Origin: Akkermansiaceae bacterium
GTDB taxonomy: Bacteria; Verrucomicrobiota; Verrucomicrobiia; Verrucomicrobiales; Akkermansiaceae
Direction: 5' to 3'
Length of the DNA: 64,000 nucleotides
NCBI GenBank assembly: GCA_018402445.1
Contig: JAGYIT010000016.1
Coordinates: forward strand, 124,001 to 188,000
Below are positions 17,333 to 26,979 of the stretch, piece by piece. Under the pieces are notes generated by a model. The model had not been told where the DNA came from. It made no database searches and was given only the letters and a program-made list of their open reading frames with translations. Within the stretch, counting starts at the first letter, position 1. Every line of letters begins with the position of its first letter. The position numbers and the translations under genes were made by a program.

Positions 17333-18031
17333 CACCGCATCCCCCGATGAAATCCCCGGCGAACCGCCGACCACGCGCCCGGTTATTTCCTCCTCACCGG
17401 CAAGCTCCCCACCCAACTCCTCGCCGAGGGCAAGCTCTACATCCAGGATCCAGCTACTAGACATTCCGTAGAACTGCTCAACCCACAGCCCGGCGAGAAA
17501 ATCCTCGATGCCTGCGCCGCCCCCGGCGGCAAGGCCTTCCTCATCGCCGCCACACTCGGTGGCGGCGCAGGCCTCACCTGCACCGACTCCAACGAAAAAC
17601 GCCTCCCCCGTCTTGAGAAAAACCTCTCCCGCCTCCACATCCAGGCCGATGAAATTTCCGTCCACGATTGGCGCAAGCCCGCCCCCGAACGTTTCCACGA
17701 AGCCTTCAACGCCATCCTGCTCGACGTCCCCTGCTCGAACACCGGCGTGATCCGCCGCCGCGTCGATGTCCGCTGGCGCCTGCAGCCCTCCGACATCGAT
17801 GACCTCGCTGCGATCCAAACGGAGATCCTCACCAACGCCCTTCCCTGCCTCAAGCCCGGCGGGCGCATCGTCTATTCCACTTGCTCCATTGAGGACACGG
17901 AAAACACCGACCTCGTCAAAGCCTTCGCCGAAACCCACGGCCTCAAGCTCGGAAAATCCGTCCGCATCCTCCCCACCGAGCACGGCACCGACGGTGCCTT
18001 CGCCGCCGTTCTGAAAGTGGCTGGGACTTGA
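17333..18031 (+). pseudogene. rsmB 3' remnant (large repeat copy 2)
   Basis: This matches the last 233 codons of rsmB at 6552-7251. The NusB domain and the first part of the catalytic domain are missing, and one T is lost near 17377 (GAACCGCCGACC versus GAACCGCTCGACC), which breaks the frame at the start. The SAM loop, PCS and TCS segments remain intact downstream. The first 100 bases differ from copy 1 much more than the rest, as if they came from another strain's allele. No product is expected. Confidence 0.9.
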
Positions 18032-18064
18032 AGTCCCAGTCCGTCGAGGGGACATCCTGTCCCC
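18021..18064. repeat. REP-like palindrome pair, copy 2
   Basis: It is identical in layout to 7241-7284: hairpins at 18021-18039 and 18048-18064 follow the rsmB remnant and precede the second RAYT gene by 86 bp. Confidence 0.7.
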
Positions 18065-18150
18065 CGTCTTTCTTAACCCCATGACTATCGCAAAGACCGT
18101 CGCCCTCCTCCTCCGCGTCGAACGCTTTCATGACCTTCGCCTGATACGAA

Positions 18151-19254
18151 TCAAACCCCCACCCGCAGATCCCGGATGCTCCACAGCGTCCCCGCCGCCG
18201 CCGCGCCGCTGCCCCGCATCCGCCGCGCCCCATCCTTCCTCCTCTCCGTAAACCTCTCCCGCGCACCCACAAACGCCTCGTTCACAAACCCCTTGCTCCC
18301 AATCACCGCCCCGTCGGTAAAATACCTCACCCGCTTCATCAACATCCCGGCCATTCCGAGATCCGGCAGGACGGTTTCGTTGTCCTTTGACGCAAGCATC
18401 TCTTCCGTGTTCTTGGTGATCGAGGTTTTACTCTTACTTGAATTTTGAATTTTGAAATTTGAGTTTTTCCTCCCCAGCGCCATTCCCATCGCACGCCGGT
18501 AGATCCTTGAAACCTCCTTCCATTTCTCCGCCTCGAAACCGATTCCCTTGTGGCTCATGCACGCGCGCACAAGCCCTTCCCGTGCCTTCTTCCCGTTGCC
18601 TTTCGCGCCGCCGCCCACCGCCTCGCCATAGCTGCTCCAGCGGTAATCCGCCGGATCGGAAACCATTCCCGCCCGCACCGGATTGAGATCGATATACGCC
18701 GCGATCGTCCGCGCGGCCGTCCCGCTCTCCACGATCACGCTCTTGAAACGATCCTCCCAAAGCGTTCCCGTGCGGTTGTGCGTGCGGTTGAACCAACGCG
18801 TGAATCTTTGCAAAAGCGTCTTCATGAAATCGCTCAAATCGTGCATCCTGGGCGTGAAACGACCGTGGATCTCCGCAACAGTATCCGCTTTTTCCCCTTC
18901 GCCATCGCCTTCCTCCCGCGCGGCGGCAAGCTCATCGGCCACGCTTTTCACGAAATTTTCGGCATAGAGCACACCCAACCGCTTGAGCAGCTCCGCATCG
19001 CTCAAACCAGCCTTCGGCATCGGCGGAACCTCAAGCAGGATATGGAAATGATTCGACATCACGCAGTAGGAAAGCACCCGGCAGCCGCTGAAATTTTCCA
19101 TCATCCGCATGAACATGCGGAACTTCCCCCGTTCCTCATCCCCGAACACGAACCGCCGGTCCACCACGCGCGACGTGAGGTGGTAAACGGACGGCCTTTC
19201 CTCGGAATCCGCCCACGGAGTGAGCCAACGCTTCGTTCCTTTCTTGCCTGACAT
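18151..19254 (-). CDS. REP-associated tyrosine transposase (RAYT), copy 2
   Basis: This is a near-identical 367-residue copy of the gene at 7370-8473. The HUH motif (NHFHILLEV) and the likely catalytic tyrosine region (YRWSSYGEAV) are unchanged. Substitutions I can see include EDRPS to EERPS, NREHN to NRTHN, LESKD to LASKD and a few near the C-terminus. Both copies stay open along their full length, so both may be expressed. The gene travelled as part of the large repeat rather than by its own transposition, since the flanks are duplicated with it. Confidence 0.88.
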   Translation of the reverse strand: MSGKKGTKRWLTPWADSEERPSVYHLTSRVVDRRFVFGDEERGKFRMFMRMMENFSGCRVLSYCVMSNHFHILLEVPPMPKAGLSDAELLKRLGVLYAENFVKSVADELAAAREEGDGEGEKADTVAEIHGRFTPRMHDLSDFMKTLLQRFTRWFNRTHNRTGTLWEDRFKSVIVESGTAARTIAAYIDLNPVRAGMVSDPADYRWSSYGEAVGGGAKGNGKKAREGLVRACMSHKGIGFEAEKWKEVSRIYRRAMGMALGRKNSNFKIQNSSKSKTSITKNTEEMLASKDNETVLPDLGMAGMLMKRVRYFTDGAVIGSKGFVNEAFVGARERFTERRKDGARRMRGSGAAAAGTLWSIRDLRVGV

Positions 19255-19465
19255 GCCCCCATATTGCCGAACTTCTCCCCGCAGTCAAACGTTTTCTGTT
19301 ATTTTTCCTGGAATTTTACAAGGCTTATAGAATCGAATCACATCAATGGAATTTTGCAATGGGAGCTCCAGAGATGAGAGTTTTGACCCGGCGGATGACC
19401 GGAAACCTGAAATACGCGGAATGGCACGGGTAGTTGCGCGAATGGTTGTGAGTGAATTCCCTATC

Positions 19466-20437
19466 TCAGGGATTGGGACCATCAGCGGACGCGGCGTATG
19501 GCCCCCAGTTTGGCTGGCGTTTCCCGATTCCGGCCACTTCGAGCGCGCCATCGGCGGCGATGCGGACGATCGCCGCGCTGCGGTCCGGACCATCGACATT
19601 GGCGACCAGGGTGATGACGTGGATTCCCTCGATGAACTCGTAGTTTCCACCGTGCTGGTGGCCGGAGAAGAGGGCATCGACAATGCCCTTCGACGCGAGC
19701 ATGGCGATCACGGCGTCGGCATTCGCGATGCGGAACGAATTGCCAAAGCGGTCGAAGTTCTGGTGTGCGAAAGCCATGGCACGCATCCCGGAGGATTTCG
19801 CATCGTCTAGCACACCGGATGCCCATTCGATCTGTTGCGGCGGGATGAAACAATCGGTCCACGCGTAGTTGCCATTGTTGTAGGGCACGCCATCGGCACG
19901 GTGGCAGGCATCGAAGACGATGAAGCGGTATCCGCCCTGATCGAAAGCATATTGGGTCTGCCCGCCCGCTCCCGAAGTATGGGCGAGGAAATCGGCCTTG
20001 GAGAAATCGGCGAGGTCGTGATTTCCGGGGACATAATGGACCGGCCCGTCAAACTTACTGAACTCGGCGTCGATGGCCTGCAACAGGGCGAGCGAGGCAT
20101 TGCGGTTGTGGGTTTCCTGGATCACATCGCCGAGGTGGATCGCGAAATCGAGGTCCGACTCGTTGAAGCCGGCGACCGCCTCGGTCACATTCGGCAGCGA
20201 CCTGCGGAAATACCGCGGCCGGGTGGTGTCGTCGAGATCTCCGTAATGGGTATCGGTGATGATGCCGAAGCGGACGAGATCGGTGCCATCTCCGCCGGGT
20301 TGTGCGGGCAGGCCCAGGCGGAGGCGCAGGAACTGGTGCTCCTCCGCCTTGGTGAGGATCGTTCCGCTAAGTCCCGCCGCGGCGAGGCTGTGAAGGAATT
20401 TGCGGCGTGGGATCGGAAGTCGGGTCGGGAAATTCAT
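19466..20437 (-). CDS. Tat-exported calcineurin-type metallophosphoesterase (intact)
   Basis: The 323-residue protein starts with a Tat-type leader (PRRKFLHSLAAAGLSG). The dinuclear metal motifs follow in order: ITDTHYGD, IHLGDVIQ, VPGNHDL, FAHQNF and SGHQHGGNYE. It should hydrolyse phosphomono- or diesters outside the cytoplasm. The ATG lies 6 bp after the end of an open extension of the upstream LamG gene, so the two are probably cotranscribed. A truncated duplicate lies at 8714-9380. Two other exported phosphoesterases of this superfamily are at 47217 and 48197. Confidence 0.9.
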   Translation of the reverse strand: MNFPTRLPIPRRKFLHSLAAAGLSGTILTKAEEHQFLRLRLGLPAQPGGDGTDLVRFGIITDTHYGDLDDTTRPRYFRRSLPNVTEAVAGFNESDLDFAIHLGDVIQETHNRNASLALLQAIDAEFSKFDGPVHYVPGNHDLADFSKADFLAHTSGAGGQTQYAFDQGGYRFIVFDACHRADGVPYNNGNYAWTDCFIPPQQIEWASGVLDDAKSSGMRAMAFAHQNFDRFGNSFRIANADAVIAMLASKGIVDALFSGHQHGGNYEFIEGIHVITLVANVDGPDRSAAIVRIAADGALEVAGIGKRQPNWGPYAASADGPNP

Positions 20438-20524
20438 CAGGCTTCAGTGGTTTGCGGGCAATGGTGACACGCGCATTTTCAAGGTCTCCGGTTCATCGAT
20501 CAGCAACTCGACTTGCGCCTCTTT

Positions 20525-21208
20525 CTAGTCGTCGAGGTTGGCGCCGGTTTCGAATCGCGTTTCAAGTCCGAGGTCGAGCGGGTTTGGAATTACATCCACG
20601 AACCACTCGCTTGCGGGGTGATCGAAAGTGCGACAAAGCGAGACGCCCGGCCCGGGGTCGAGCGAGAACACAAGATGCCGCCATGTTCCCACGCCCGCGA
20701 ACACCGGCTGGTCCGAATTCATCCGCTGGCGACCGAGCCAGATGGCCATCCCGGATGGCGCACCCGGATCATCGGTCATGCGTCCCGTAGTATCGTTGTC
20801 CTCACCGAGCAGGGTCATAATTTCACCGCCCGAAGACCCGCGGAGATCCCACCCGCTGATGGCAAACGACTGGCCGAACCGCGTCGCTTTGTATGGCAGT
20901 TGGATGCTGCTTGCGCCGTCGAGCAGCAGCGCCAAGCCTCGCGCCGCAGGCACCACATCGGCTGGCAATCCGGTCACCGGCTGGCCGGCCCAGGCGGCGG
21001 CATCCCGTGCGCTCACCACGCGGTTCACGAGGTCATCGGAAAAATCCCAATATCCCATCAGGCCGTTGGCCAGCTCGGATGCATCCGCATCCGTCAAAAC
21101 AAGCACACTCACCGCGCCGCTGGCAATGAACGGCAGGGCCAAGAGCATGGCGATCGGACGGGGGCTACGGCGGAAACGCGCGACAGGCAATGGCAGGAAC
21201 GGGAGCAT
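20525..21208 (-). CDS. Secreted LamG-like (concanavalin-fold) protein, possibly truncated by a stop
   Basis: ATG at 21208 begins an N-terminal signal region (RFRRSPRPIAMLLALPFIASG). A LamG-like domain follows, recognisable from NGLMGYWDFSDDLVNR, then LDGASSIQLPY, SFAISGWD and WRHLVFSLDPG. The frame meets TAG at 20525 after LDD. The same frame stays open for 26 more codons, reading KEAQVELLIDEPETLKMRV, to a TGA at 20444 just before the phosphoesterase gene. The leader DNA is also nearly repeated before the gene at 26132-26971. The product is probably exported; its ligand is unknown. Confidence 0.7.
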   Translation of the reverse strand: MLPFLPLPVARFRRSPRPIAMLLALPFIASGAVSVLVLTDADASELANGLMGYWDFSDDLVNRVVSARDAAAWAGQPVTGLPADVVPAARGLALLLDGASSIQLPYKATRFGQSFAISGWDLRGSSGGEIMTLLGEDNDTTGRMTDDPGAPSGMAIWLGRQRMNSDQPVFAGVGTWRHLVFSLDPGPGVSLCRTFDHPASEWFVDVIPNPLDLGLETRFETGANLDD

Positions 21209-21406
21209 GGGGCATTTCAAATCACTGCCGTCCCATTGGATGGCTTAAGTTGGAAAGAAAAAACGGGCTGGTGTTGTTGAAATCCTAGGGGACAGCATCG
21301 GGGCATTTCAAGGTGATCGGCGCACTCAACACTGCGTGGTTACCGGGTTTTACCCCCACAAAAACATAGCATCGTTCCCCTACCGGATGCGCCTCTCGAT
21401 TTTTGA

Positions 21407-24400
21407 TCAGCGGCGGCGCCGCAACAGAAGAAGCATGCCGAATCCGCCAAGAAGCGCGGTGGCGGGTTCGGGGATCACGGTGACGAAGCCGGTAGCGGAA
21501 TCAAAAGTGGCCGATTGGCCGCCCGCCAGGCCGCTGAAGGTAACCGAGGTAAAATTGCCCGAGTAACCGCCGTCGAAGTCAAAGAGTTGGACGGACGTGG
21601 TATCCGCATATGCCCCGCCTGAGAAAAACAGGTTAAGCACGCCACCGAAGTTGACCGTACCGGTGCCGGTCGCTAGATCATAGGACCCAAGCGTCAGGGC
21701 GGGGTTGGTAATTTCAAAATCGGCGATGCCATTGAGGCCGAGATCGCCGGCGAAGTTCATCGTCCCCGGCGAGCTGCCAATAGCGAGCGTGCCGTTGATT
21801 GTCAGATTTCCGCTGACCGATCCGCTGCCGCTGAGCGAGGTGCCGGATTCGATGGTGTAGCCACCTGCGAGTGCGCTCACATTGAAGCTGCCGTTGTTGA
21901 GGACGACGCTCGAATTCGCAATCGATCCGCTGCTGCCGAGGGCGACGGTACCTTCGGAAATGACGGTGTCGCCAGTATGCGCGTTGGCCGCGGTGAGCGT
22001 CAGCGTGCCGGCCGAGTTCCAGGTGAAGCCGCCGGTGCCGGTCATAGTTCCGGAAATCGTGGCGTCGGACGTGAGGGTGGTGAACGCCCCGAACTCCAGG
22101 GCACTCGCGCCGGTGCCGGTGAAGGTGTGATAGGTGAATCCGCCTTCCGTGCGGATGTCATCGCCGCCGGTGGCGATTGGCCCGCCGGCATAGCGCACCA
22201 GCACCACACCCGAGCCACCCTGGCCGCCGGTGCCCAAGGTGCTGCTGGTGGCCGAGCGGGCGGCACCGCCGCCGCCGCCGGTGTTGGAGGTTCCGCCGGT
22301 CGGAAGGACATTGTTGAGCAGGTGCGCCCGCGCCGCCGCCGCCGAGTCCGCCGTCGCCGCTGGGGACGTTGGTGCCGTTGCGGTGCGGCGTGCCACCGCC
22401 GCCGCCGCTGAAATAGACATCGCCACCGGAAACCTCGCCGATGCTCAGGTTGCTGGCGAGGGATGGAGTGAGAAATCCGACCGCAAGTCCGTCGCCGTCG
22501 GCCCCGCCACCATTGGAAGACCCGGCCACTCCATTGGAGCCGGTCGCTCCCGCGCCGCCGCCGCCCGCACCGGCATCCGCCGTGCTAGCGCCCGTGATGA
22601 TGCCGCCGGAGCCGCTGCCGCCGTCAAAACCCTGGCCGACGGTACCGGCACCGCCGCCACCCAGTGGCTGGCGTCCGCCGCCGCCGCCCGAAGCGCCAGC
22701 TTTGCCCGCGGTGTTGTAGGATCCGCCGCCACCGCCGCCGAGGGCGGTGATTTCCCCCAGCGTGGAAGTCTGGCCGTTGGCTCCCTGTCCAGCCGTGCCG
22801 CCGCCGGAACTCACGCCACCACCAGCCCCGCCTGCGCCGACGAACACGGAAACCAGGCCGCCTGGCGCTGCTGATACCGCGTCCAGGCCGGGTGTGAACA
22901 AGTTGGAGACCACACCCCCGCCGCCACCGCCGCCGCTGGCATCGCGCCCCCCTCCCCCGCCGCCACCACCGACGACGAGATAGTCGATGCTCATCGTGCC
23001 GGCGATCTGGTTGCCGGAAGCCGATCCGCTGAGTACGATGTTGTTGGAAATGGATGCACCTTCGCTCAGATGCATGGTGGCGTTGCTCATCGTCAGGCTG
23101 CCGGAGCCGAGGGCGGTGCCGCTGGCGACCACAAGGGAGCTGCCGTTGACCGTGGTGCCGCCACTGTGGGAGTTGCCGCCGCCGAGGGTTACCGAGCCAC
23201 CCCCACTGATCTCGACCGCGCCGCTGCCGGAGATGGTGTTGTTGACGAGCATGCTTCCGCTGCGATTAATGTGGAGAGTTCCGTTGTTTTCGACCGCACC
23301 GGTGCCGAGACTGCCGGAGGTGCCTCCGTCGCCGAGTTGCAGCGTGCCGCCGCTGATCGTCGTGGCGCCGCCGTAGGTGTTGTTTTCGGTTAGAACGAGA
23401 TTCCCTGCCCCGGTTTTGGTCAGGCCGCCCGAGCGCGCGCCGCTGGTGTCACTGTGTGCGTCGGAACTGGCGATCGGGGCCTCGATGCGCAGGGTCGCGC
23501 CCGTATCGACATCCGCCGTCATGCTGCTGAGATTGCGCATCCGCAGGGTGGCTGTGGTATTGCCGTCCGCGCGGGTGATCGTCGAGGTTCCGCCACCGGT
23601 CACGGTGAAGACCGGCGAGAGGAAATCATTGCCCGACACGCCCGCCGCGGTTCCTCCCAGCTTGAGGGTGCCCTGGTTCATCTGGATCGAGGTGCCATCG
23701 GTGCCCCAGTAGTAGTTCGGACGATCCGCACCGCCCACCGTCGCGCTGTTGATGTTCAGTTCGAAGGACGCTGATGCATACAACGGATCGTCCCGGGTCC
23801 AGTCGATCGAGGTCCCCGGTGCGGCGGTAATGGATGGCGCAAAAAGCCGGCTGCCGAGCACCAGCGCACCTTCGCTCACCGTGACCGGGCCGCTGAGGTT
23901 GTTGTCCGTGGCGGAAGTAAGGGTCAGGGTTCCGCTGCCGGTCTTGGTGAACCCGCCGTTGCTCATGGCTCCGGAAAAGGTCACGTCCGACGGAGTGGCA
24001 ATGCTCCGCTGGCCCGCCTGCAGGTTGACCGCGCCGACGGTCAGGGCTCCGTTATCGGTGGCGTCGCCCAAAGTCACATCTCCATACACCAAAAGGCTGT
24101 TAGACAACACCCGCGGGGTGGCATCATCCGATGACAACCGTGTCCCATTTTCCATGGTCACGGCACCGGTGCCCAGTGCGGTGTCCGAGCCAGCCCGCAG
24201 GATTCCGGCGTAAAGCGAGGTGCCACCGGTGTAACTGTTGCCGCCGGTAACGGTGAGCGTGCCGCCGCCGGAAAACGCCAGCCCGCTCGTACCGTCGAGG
24301 GTGCTGCCGATGGTTTCGCTGCCGGAACTATCGATCCCCGCGCGGGTGCCAGCGGACATGTTCACGCCGGCGAGGTTGTTCGCCCACAGGTCGTCGAAGT

Positions 24401-25772
24401 CGGTGATGGTGAACAGGCCGCTGCCAAAACGCAGCGTGAGTGCAGTGCCAGAGGATAGATTGATGGTGCCGCTCGCAGGAATCGCCGCCGGCGCGCCCAG
24501 AGTGGCAAGCCCGGCGGCGACGTTCAATGCGCCCTGATGCGCGTTGCCACCGTCGATCAGCAACTGCCCGGCACCGAGTTTGGTGATTTCCGCAGTGCCG
24601 GAAAGGGCACCGAGCCTGAGCGTGCGTCCGGCGGCGACGTTCCAGTTCTGATCGACGCTGGCCGCCAGATCGGCGACGCGCAGGTCGCGAGTGGCGGCGG
24701 CCATGTCGAGGCCGAGATTGCCGAGGCTCAGCGTGCCCGATGTGTTGTCGATGTGGATCAGCCCGGAGCCATCGCCGACGCGCAGCCCGGCGACGCTCAG
24801 CGGCGCGCCGGTATCGAGCGCGCCCGCCTGGGTGTGGGCCGAGTTGAAGATGAGATAGTCGGTCGCCGCAGGCGCGTTGCCGCTGGCCCAGGCGGCGCCG
24901 AGGTTGAGGGCGGAGCTGTTGTCCGACTTGGCATGGGTCGTCACATTGGATGTTAGCGCCTGGCCCGCCTGGCCGAGGTTGTAGAGCGAGAACACCTCGC
25001 TGGCATCGAGCGAACGCCCCCAGATATTGAGTTCATCCATCATCCCGTCCCAGTTGCGCCCATTGGCGCTATCGCGGGCGCGGCCGAAGTTGATGCCATT
25101 GAAGGTGAGGGCCGAGGTGGCCCCGGTGCGGGTACCCGTCAACTGGCCGTTGATGTAGAGTCTCAGCGTGGTGGTCGTGCCGTCGCTGTCAAAGACTTGG
25201 GCCACATGGTTCCAGGCATTGCGCTCGAGCACGCCGCCGCCCAAGGATCCGGCGGTGGTCACATAGGCGGTATAGCTGTCGCCGCTGCCAATACCCCAGG
25301 AAACATTCCAGCTGTTATTCGCCTGCTCGAAGACGAACGGCCGGGAGACCGAGCCCCCGCTGGGCGTGAGCGCGTGCCAGGTGGAGAGGGTGAAACTGCT
25401 TCCCAAATCCGTATGGGTCACCGGCACGACGATCGCGTCGCTGCGTGTGTCCACCAGATTGAGCGCGTTGCCGACCAACAACGTAGATCGATCGCTGTCG
25501 CCATTGCCCGGATTGAAGGTGGCATCACCGGAGAACCCGGGGCCCGACGGATCGGCACTGCTGTCGAAGGTCCCGCCACTGTGACGCGTGGCGTCGAAGC
25601 CCGTGGCCCCCGGCGCCTGGTTGTCAAGGCCGTCTGTGCCGGTCTGCTCGAAGTCGTAATATGCGACCACACCGTCGAGTGAGAGAAACGCGTCCTGCGC
25701 ATGGGCGACGTGGGCGAAGTGTATGGTGGTAGCGGCCAAGCCGCTGAAGATGAGGTTGTTCTTGATTTTCAT
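21407..25772 (-). CDS. Giant LamG / beta-strand repeat / glycine-rich PEP-CTERM protein, with a frameshift
   Basis: The combined frame encodes about 1455 residues. A signal peptide (to about residue 25) and a LamG domain (30-270, starting GVVAYYDFEQTG) come first. About 550 residues of autotransporter-associated beta-strand repeats follow, with units such as GSGTLTLTSATDNNLSG and GAGNLVLTENNTYGG. A glycine-rich domain then starts YLVVGGGGGGGG. More repeats and a PEP-CTERM sorting tail (VIPEPATALLGGFGMLLLLRRRR without its last residues) end the protein. No autotransporter barrel is present, so export probably uses the PEP-CTERM/exosortase route. A one-base shift near 22320-22345, inside a GGC-rich stretch, splits it; the downstream frame resumes LLNNVLPTGGTSN. 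Confidence 0.85.
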
Positions 25773-25832
25773 CGGGGTATCTTGTGGTTAATTTTAGGCG
25801 AGATGGTTTAGTGGATCATACCAGGCGGGGGG

Positions 25833-26039
25833 TTATTTTTTCCCGTAGCGAGCAGGTACCATCGTTTTTTTCGGGTTCGGTGATGTGGAGCAGGTTTCCA
25901 CGGGTTCGGATGTGACAGCGTGAATCGGGGGCGTGGCTCCTCGGAGTCCGGATGCAAGACTCGCAATGAGGACTAATAGTGTGTAAATCTCCGAAGGTCG
26001 GCGACGGGGATGCTTGGAAATCTTATTCTTATTTTTCAT
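25833..26039 (-). CDS. Possible small secreted protein
   Basis: This 68-residue frame lies in the 359-bp gap between the giant repeat gene and the gene at 26132. It has a basic start (MKNKNKISKHPRRR), a hydrophobic stretch (IYTLLVLIASLASGLRGA) and a short polar tail, so it resembles a signal peptide with little mature protein. It may be a small exported peptide, the decayed 5' end of a larger gene, or chance. The rest of the gap holds an AT-rich segment (26041-26120) with an 8-bp inverted repeat, TCGAAAGA/TCTTTCGA, at 26077-26102. Confidence 0.3.
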   Translation of the reverse strand: MKNKNKISKHPRRRPSEIYTLLVLIASLASGLRGATPPIHAVTSEPVETCSTSPNPKKTMVPARYGKK

Positions 26040-26131
26040 GCCAAGGTCGATGTTTAGAGGAACGATAAATATTAATTCGAAAGAAACAAAAAAATCTTTC
26101 GAGCAATTTCGTCACATAAATTTCTGCGGGA

Positions 26132-26971
26132 TTATTTCGGAATAGTGTCTGTTCGCGGGGATTCTACAAAGTGAGCGACGGCCGCCATCCTTCGGGAAAA
26201 ATCTGGATCGGTGGGATGGATCACCAGTGTCTGGCGGTGGCTTTCGCCGATTCGGAGTGCGGCCCGGCGGAGTATCTCCACGCCTTGCTCGGTCTGGATG
26301 AATAGGCGATAGGGCAGGATGGGGTCATGGGTGGACGGCCGGATCAATTCCGTGCCACGCGGGCGAATCCGCCATTTTTTTCCGCCAACCTCGATCAACC
26401 CCTCGAAATCGCAGACGTTGATGATGCGTATCGAATCCACTGGAAAGCCGGACCAATCATTGGGCAGGACGAGGCTGTGCGTGTTCTGCCAGTTTCGTGT
26501 TTTCGGATCCGGGAAAAGGACGAGGAGATGGTCGCCCGCTTTCCCGCCGGCCGGCAACCGGACCAACTCCGCGACATCCGTGGGATCGCGATGGACGCGG
26601 ACTCCGTCGCGTGCCCGGAACCGGCGTACGGGAGAGAATTCGTTGAGGAATACCGGGATTTTTGCAGCGGTGTTGTTATTATCGGAATCTTTATCCAAAT
26701 GCAGCACGGGCGGCGGCAGATGCGCGGGATCGACCTCCGCTTCCTGGCTGAGCGCGAAGCCATCGGCATCGACGCCCGCACGGACCATCCGGGTGACCGG
26801 CGGATCACCGACTGCGAGCACCACGAGTGTGGAGGTCCGGCGGTCGCTTGCGGGATCATCCGCGCCGTTCGCATACGGGCCGCTGGCAATGAACAGCAGA
26901 GCCAAGAGAATCGCGATCGAACGGGGGCTGCGGCGGAAACGCGGGACAGGCAATGACGGGATCGGGAGCAT
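26132..26971 (-). CDS. Hypothetical exported protein following the prepilin-like gene
   Basis: I do not recognise the family. ATG at 26971 gives 279 residues starting MLPIPSLPVPRFRRSPR, with a hydrophobic core IAILLALLFIASG and a likely cleavage after NGA. The mature part has many beta-type segments and a motif-like stretch THDPILPYRLFIQTEQG. The first 30 residues and their DNA closely match the leader of the LamG gene at 20525-21208, although the mature parts differ. It lies 8 bp after the stop of the prepilin-like gene at 26980-30495, so it is probably cotranscribed. A longer in-frame start at 27124 would overlap that gene and is less likely. Confidence 0.7.
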   Translation of the reverse strand: MLPIPSLPVPRFRRSPRSIAILLALLFIASGPYANGADDPASDRRTSTLVVLAVGDPPVTRMVRAGVDADGFALSQEAEVDPAHLPPPVLHLDKDSDNNNTAAKIPVFLNEFSPVRRFRARDGVRVHRDPTDVAELVRLPAGGKAGDHLLVLFPDPKTRNWQNTHSLVLPNDWSGFPVDSIRIINVCDFEGLIEVGGKKWRIRPRGTELIRPSTHDPILPYRLFIQTEQGVEILRRAALRIGESHRQTLVIHPTDPDFSRRMAAVAHFVESPRTDTIPK

Positions 26972-26979
26972 GGGGAATT

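Larger units (their letters stand above)
17333..20132. repeat. Large direct repeat, copy 2 (2.8 kb)
   Basis: This is the partner of 6552-9380 in the same orientation. It continues past 20132 into the intact phosphoesterase N-terminus, whereas copy 1 stops there. The two copies bracket about 7.95 kb of unique DNA (9381-17332). Confidence 0.95.

Noticed and set aside
22260..23000. Dense GGC/GCC repeats (also 31450-32160) as a possible repeat array
   Set aside because: They encode glycine-rich domains; unit length is irregular, with no spacer-repeat order, so not CRISPR.
26077..26102. TCGAAAGA/TCTTTCGA inverted repeat as a rho-independent terminator
   Set aside because: The stem is only 8 bp and AT-rich, and no T-run follows on either strand.
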